Shown here in pieces: positions 61,146 through 64,000 of a stretch of 64,000 bases of DNA. Source of the DNA: Emticicia sp037153985 (GTDB lineage: Bacteria > Bacteroidota > Bacteroidia > Cytophagales > Spirosomataceae). Location of the stretch: positions 1,012,229 through 1,076,228 of the forward strand of contig NZ_JBBAYI010000001.1 of NCBI RefSeq assembly GCF_037153985.1. The letters are read 5' to 3'. The position numbers were made by a program, and so were the translations under genes. Numbering within the stretch: the first letter of the stretch is position 1; the number at the start of each line of letters is the position of its first letter. The notes under the pieces are model-generated. The model was given only the letters and a program-made list of their open reading frames with translations, did no database searches and had not been told where the DNA came from.

Positions 61146-62075
61146 TTATATTATTCCACTTTGTTCTACTAAAAAGATAATATTAGAACCTGTTAAATTT
61201 AATCCATATCTTGCTACACTATCATCGACAGTTACAATTTTTTCACCTTGCCCATGAGCCGCAAGTCTATTTCTCAATGTTGATGCACCACCCGACAAAA
61301 GACTTGTAAAATTTGTATAGTAATCTTGTAGAGAAGAAGGAATTAAACCATTTGTGATACATATTTGAATTAAGGCTCTTGATGTATCCCTGTTTACATC
61401 GTAACTCCACCCTTTTTCATTTAAGATTACTTTTAATGTACTTTCAAATGCTTTTATACATTCATTTAAGCATTCTTTATTCTTCCCTTCCAAATAATGT
61501 TCATGTGCTTTTAAATATTCATCATTAGCCCCATGAAATTTATTATTTCCAAGAAGTTTTAATGTAGGCTTTACAATTTCGGAATGAACGAAAGTTGAGT
61601 CTAACCTAATAATCCTTCCACTTTCAAATTGGTACCCAATTCCGCCTTTTTTAAGCCAATGATTTAGTTCAAAAATTGCATCTTTTGGACGTAACTCGAT
61701 ACGCTTGGCTTCTTGAGTATATGGAAAATAAATTTGCAAGTTATTTGCCCAATTACTAAACAGTTTAAAAAATAAATCAATAATTTTTAGAGCTTCAACT
61801 TTTGATGCCTCCTCTACAAAATAATAGAATATATTTTTCATGCTAGAATTACCATAAAAATCATTATTATTTGCAAGGCTTTCTTTACCAAAATGAACAC
61901 AGAGTAACTTATGGAAGTCATCATAAATTTGCGCCGATTTTGAGCCTATAAATACCTCCCCTATTGTTCTTGTAATAACTGATTTAATTTGGATTCTTAC
62001 AGGTTTGGGAATATCATCATAATTATAGAAATCGTATGTTTCGTCCTCATCAGAATATAAATCTAAGATTGGCAT
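61146..62075 (-). CDS. Abortive infection (Abi_C/HEPN, STM4504/CBY_0614-like) protein
   Basis: The 309-residue cytoplasmic protein has an N-terminal helical domain (about 20-120). The C-terminal Abi_C-like domain (about 185-309) contains EHYLEGKNKECLNECIKAFESTLKVIL and ends STLRNRLAAHGQG ... VARYGLNLTGSNIIFLVEQ. Arg268-Asn269-x4-His274 fits the HEPN RNase motif (R-N-x4-6-H). The full-length order resembles STM4504/CBY_0614 family proteins of defence islands. An RNA-cleaving abortive-infection role is inferred. It lies downstream of the TIR gene on the same strand with a 375-base gap. Confidence 0.82.
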   Translation of the reverse strand: MPILDLYSDEDETYDFYNYDDIPKPVRIQIKSVITRTIGEVFIGSKSAQIYDDFHKLLCVHFGKESLANNNDFYGNSSMKNIFYYFVEEASKVEALKIIDLFFKLFSNWANNLQIYFPYTQEAKRIELRPKDAIFELNHWLKKGGIGYQFESGRIIRLDSTFVHSEIVKPTLKLLGNNKFHGANDEYLKAHEHYLEGKNKECLNECIKAFESTLKVILNEKGWSYDVNRDTSRALIQICITNGLIPSSLQDYYTNFTSLLSGGASTLRNRLAAHGQGEKIVTVDDSVARYGLNLTGSNIIFLVEQSGII

Positions 62076-62450
62076 TTTATTTAAATTAAAAGGGTTATTA
62101 TTTCAAATATAACTTTAGTAATGTGTAAATTAAAGCAATTAATACGTAGCGTATTTGCGTAGATGTTTAAATTGTAAAAAACTAAATTTAAATCAACACT
62201 TTGGAGAAAATTAGATTTTTATTATCTGACAATATATAAATTTCAATTTCTCATCTCTAAGATTGAAAATAAGGCACTTACACTCAATTATTACTTATAA
62301 GAAATGTAAGATTTATTCTTAGCTAAAGTCAGTTGTCTGTAATATCAAATCTTAATTTTTACAATTTAGCTAAAATGTTAATTTTACTTTAAACACAGTT
62401 TAATTTACAGTCTCATCGTTATTGATGGGCTTTATTATAAAATTAAATTG
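62076..62450. other. AT-rich gap between the Abi_C and TIR genes
   Basis: The stretch contains a minus-strand TATATTTG (62104-62111), a -7-like box about 29 bases before the Abi_C start, so this gene probably has its own promoter. No gene or notable hairpin was seen otherwise. Confidence 0.45.
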
Positions 62451-63809
62451 CTATTCTAATTTTAGAACTCTTGCTATTTCATTTAATAATTTTGTTCTTT
62501 TATGCTCCCATTTTGTATTACTCATTGGGGATAAGCCCATTTCTTTTTCGATATACTCCTTTAACTCAGTAATTCTAAAAGTTCTATCCATTTTCAGAAC
62601 TATTTTTGTTTTCTTAATTGCTCCTTCCATTTTACTATAATCAAACGGAGGAATTAAAATAGCCTGCGTTTTTTCAGTCTTTACCCATGCAGCACCCATT
62701 TCGCAAATACTAACTATACTCTTATAAAAATTTTCAGAAAGAAATGTTATCACGATTGTGTCTTCATTTATCTCACTTTTTATTCTGTCTAAAAAATCTT
62801 CTCCAATTCCAACCCCTGTCCATGATTTAGAAGAGTAAAAAATTCTTTCATCACTTACGCCAATAGTTTCTAAAAATTCTAAAAATACATCTACAATTTT
62901 ACTATCATCGGATGCGTGGCTAAGAAAAATCTTACTTGCTTTCATAGGAGTTTGTTTCGTATTTAATTGTTCAGTTTCAGTAGAATCTGAAATATTTGAT
63001 ATATCAATACCCAAATCTTTAGCCATTTTTAATAATAATAATCCTTCATTGGATTTAATCAAAATATCATTTACATAAGTTCTTTTGCTTGAAACACTTC
63101 CTTGTAAACCCTCTTTAAAACCATAAGATGTTAAAAAAGCATTGATATTTTTAGTATTATAGTCTGCTTGTAACTTTAATGCTATTTGATTTATTAAATT
63201 TAACCGTTGGGCTGCATTCATATTTTTATTATCTATTTTAGGTGTTGCAAAAATTTCTTGTTTCTTTCCAATATATAGCCAATTTTGGAATCCACCAGTT
63301 TCGACTACTCTAAATCCTTCAGCCGTAAGTCTATATACAGCCTTCTGACTTTCATAAATTAATCCTTCAGCAAATAGCCTATCAATTCCTTTAAACAAAT
63401 CTTCAGTATCTATGGATAAGGCGATATAGCCATTATCATATATTTCATATAGAATCCTCTCACAAGTTTGAATAAGTAAGTTTGCCTGAATTTTTCGTTT
63501 TTCAATAGCTGAATAATTTAACCATCCGCCATTTTCTTCAATAATTTTTTTTCCATTCTGAATTATTTTTAGTGGATAATTACTTGTTCCATAAACTATA
63601 TCTGCGATTTCTACAATTTTAGCTGCTAACATATCCTCGACAATATTTTTTATTCTTTTATCAGACAGAAAACTTATTTTCCAATCAGAAACATACTCGG
63701 TTTCACATGATTTATACAGCCTCTTTAAAATTGCATCAATTATCTCATCATTAGTTGACTGCTCATTAATCCCGTCAAAACTATTATCTTCATCTATATA
63801 TGTATACAT
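62451..63809 (-). CDS. TIR-domain defence protein with two winged-helix-like domains and an AbiJ-N/EAD-like domain
   Basis: The protein has 452 residues from the ATG at 63809 (a TTG five codons earlier was not used). Two similar N-terminal modules end GKKIIEENGGWLNY (about 86-99) and GFRVVETGGFQNWL (about 165-178), the winged-helix pattern G-x3-x-E-x-GG. A third domain (about 196-270) reads LNLINQIALKLQ ... INAFLTSYGF ... SSKRTYVNDIL ... LLLLKMAKDLGID, like AbiJ N-terminal or effector-associated adaptor domains. The C-terminal TIR domain (about 292-420) has KIFLSHASDDS, FYSSKSW and CEMGAAW with candidate catalytic Glu370. NAD-consuming immunity is inferred. Confidence 0.85.
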   Translation of the reverse strand: MYTYIDEDNSFDGINEQSTNDEIIDAILKRLYKSCETEYVSDWKISFLSDKRIKNIVEDMLAAKIVEIADIVYGTSNYPLKIIQNGKKIIEENGGWLNYSAIEKRKIQANLLIQTCERILYEIYDNGYIALSIDTEDLFKGIDRLFAEGLIYESQKAVYRLTAEGFRVVETGGFQNWLYIGKKQEIFATPKIDNKNMNAAQRLNLINQIALKLQADYNTKNINAFLTSYGFKEGLQGSVSSKRTYVNDILIKSNEGLLLLKMAKDLGIDISNISDSTETEQLNTKQTPMKASKIFLSHASDDSKIVDVFLEFLETIGVSDERIFYSSKSWTGVGIGEDFLDRIKSEINEDTIVITFLSENFYKSIVSICEMGAAWVKTEKTQAILIPPFDYSKMEGAIKKTKIVLKMDRTFRITELKEYIEKEMGLSPMSNTKWEHKRTKLLNEIARVLKLE

Positions 63810-63911
63810 TTTTAATAAATTCAAACAATCCCGTAATTGTAAAATACAATATTACATTTTTACAATAAATTTTAATAATAAATTATCTTAATAAATCCTT
63901 CATTTATTGCA

Positions 63912-63952
63912 TAAATTTGTCATGTTCAATTTAAACTTAAAACAACATGACA
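63912..63952 (+). promoter_or_regulatory. Promoter with an overlapping inverted-repeat operator
   Basis: TAAATTTG at 63912-63919 fits the TAnnTTTG -7 consensus before the ATG at 63947. The perfect inverted repeat TGTCATGTT (63918-63926) and AACATGACA (63944-63952), 17 bases apart, covers the transcription start zone and the start codon. Confidence 0.55.
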
Positions 63953-64000
63953 GACTACATTTATTGCCGTGAATACGGCCTGCAACCAGTTATTTGGAAT
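63947..64000 (+). CDS. Start of an unidentified gene (cut by window end)
   Basis: The first 18 codons read MTDYIYCREYGLQPVIWN and stay open to the window edge. The promoter and operator-like repeat directly upstream support a real start. It is divergent from the TIR gene and probably belongs to the same element. The product cannot be named. Confidence 0.55.
   Translation, partial: MTDYIYCREYGLQPVIWN

Noticed and set aside
61146..63809. Toxin-antitoxin pair interpretation of the Abi_C and TIR genes
   Set aside because: Both proteins are large effectors separated by 375 bases with separate promoter-like boxes. Neither looks like an antitoxin.
1..64000. CRISPR arrays
   Set aside because: No regularly spaced repeats of 20-40 bases were seen. 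The TTTTGC array at 38.5-39.3 kb has irregular spacing and motifs too short.
1..64000. Complete tRNA, rRNA or tmRNA genes
   Set aside because: No full cloverleaf was found; only a tRNA 3'-end fragment at 55759-55776.

Overview
The window reads as chromosome of a member of the Bacteroidota, most likely Cytophagales (Emticicia/Runella/Spirosoma-like). The signs are type IX secretion sorting domains, Bacteroidota promoters of the TTG-N19/20-TAnnTTTG kind, AT-rich DNA, and protein families common in that group (DUF2911, DUF4139, PspC/LiaF-like, Lnb-like DUF4105, CHU-type gliding C-termini). No rRNA, complete tRNA or CRISPR array was seen.

About 1-54 kb is an ordinary chromosomal mosaic of mostly short operons. 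Its housekeeping genes include an ABC-F ATPase (cut by the window edge), an N-carbamoylputrescine amidase, mnmA, metX behind a SAM riboswitch, purN, corA, thrB, rho and maf. Its envelope and surface genes include a T9SS type B protein, a subtilisin-like protease with a type A-like tail, an M16 peptidase, an OmpA/helix-hairpin-helix pair, a BamA-like outer-membrane protein and a large DUF11 surface protein. The DUF11 gene follows a 1.17 kb non-coding leader carrying ten TTTTGC motifs. A MarR regulator with a perfect palindromic operator lies beside a YceI protein.

About 54-64 kb is accessory DNA. At 55759-55776 (minus strand) there is a perfect match to the expected 3' end of a tRNA (half T-loop, T-stem strand, acceptor strand, CA) followed by a terminator hairpin. 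This looks like the displaced attachment-site half of an element integrated into a tRNA gene lying beyond the right edge. Inside the element are a minus-strand HTH repressor, a divergent promoter with an exact 13-bp direct repeat, and a tightly overlapping operon of small proteins, a Toprim primase, a VapE-like helicase and (slightly separated) SSB. Next come an orphan IS630-type HTH protein, a very AT-rich stretch with a 52-aa ORF, and two defence-type genes: a HEPN/Abi_C abortive-infection protein and a protein with two winged-helix-like domains, an AbiJ-N/EAD-like domain and a C-terminal TIR domain. Two decayed copies of the repressor and a second copy of its promoter leader lie to the left, as if related elements have repeatedly occupied the locus. 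The replication module plus defence cargo suggests a satellite-like or mobilizable integrative element. The integrase and the right boundary are outside the window.
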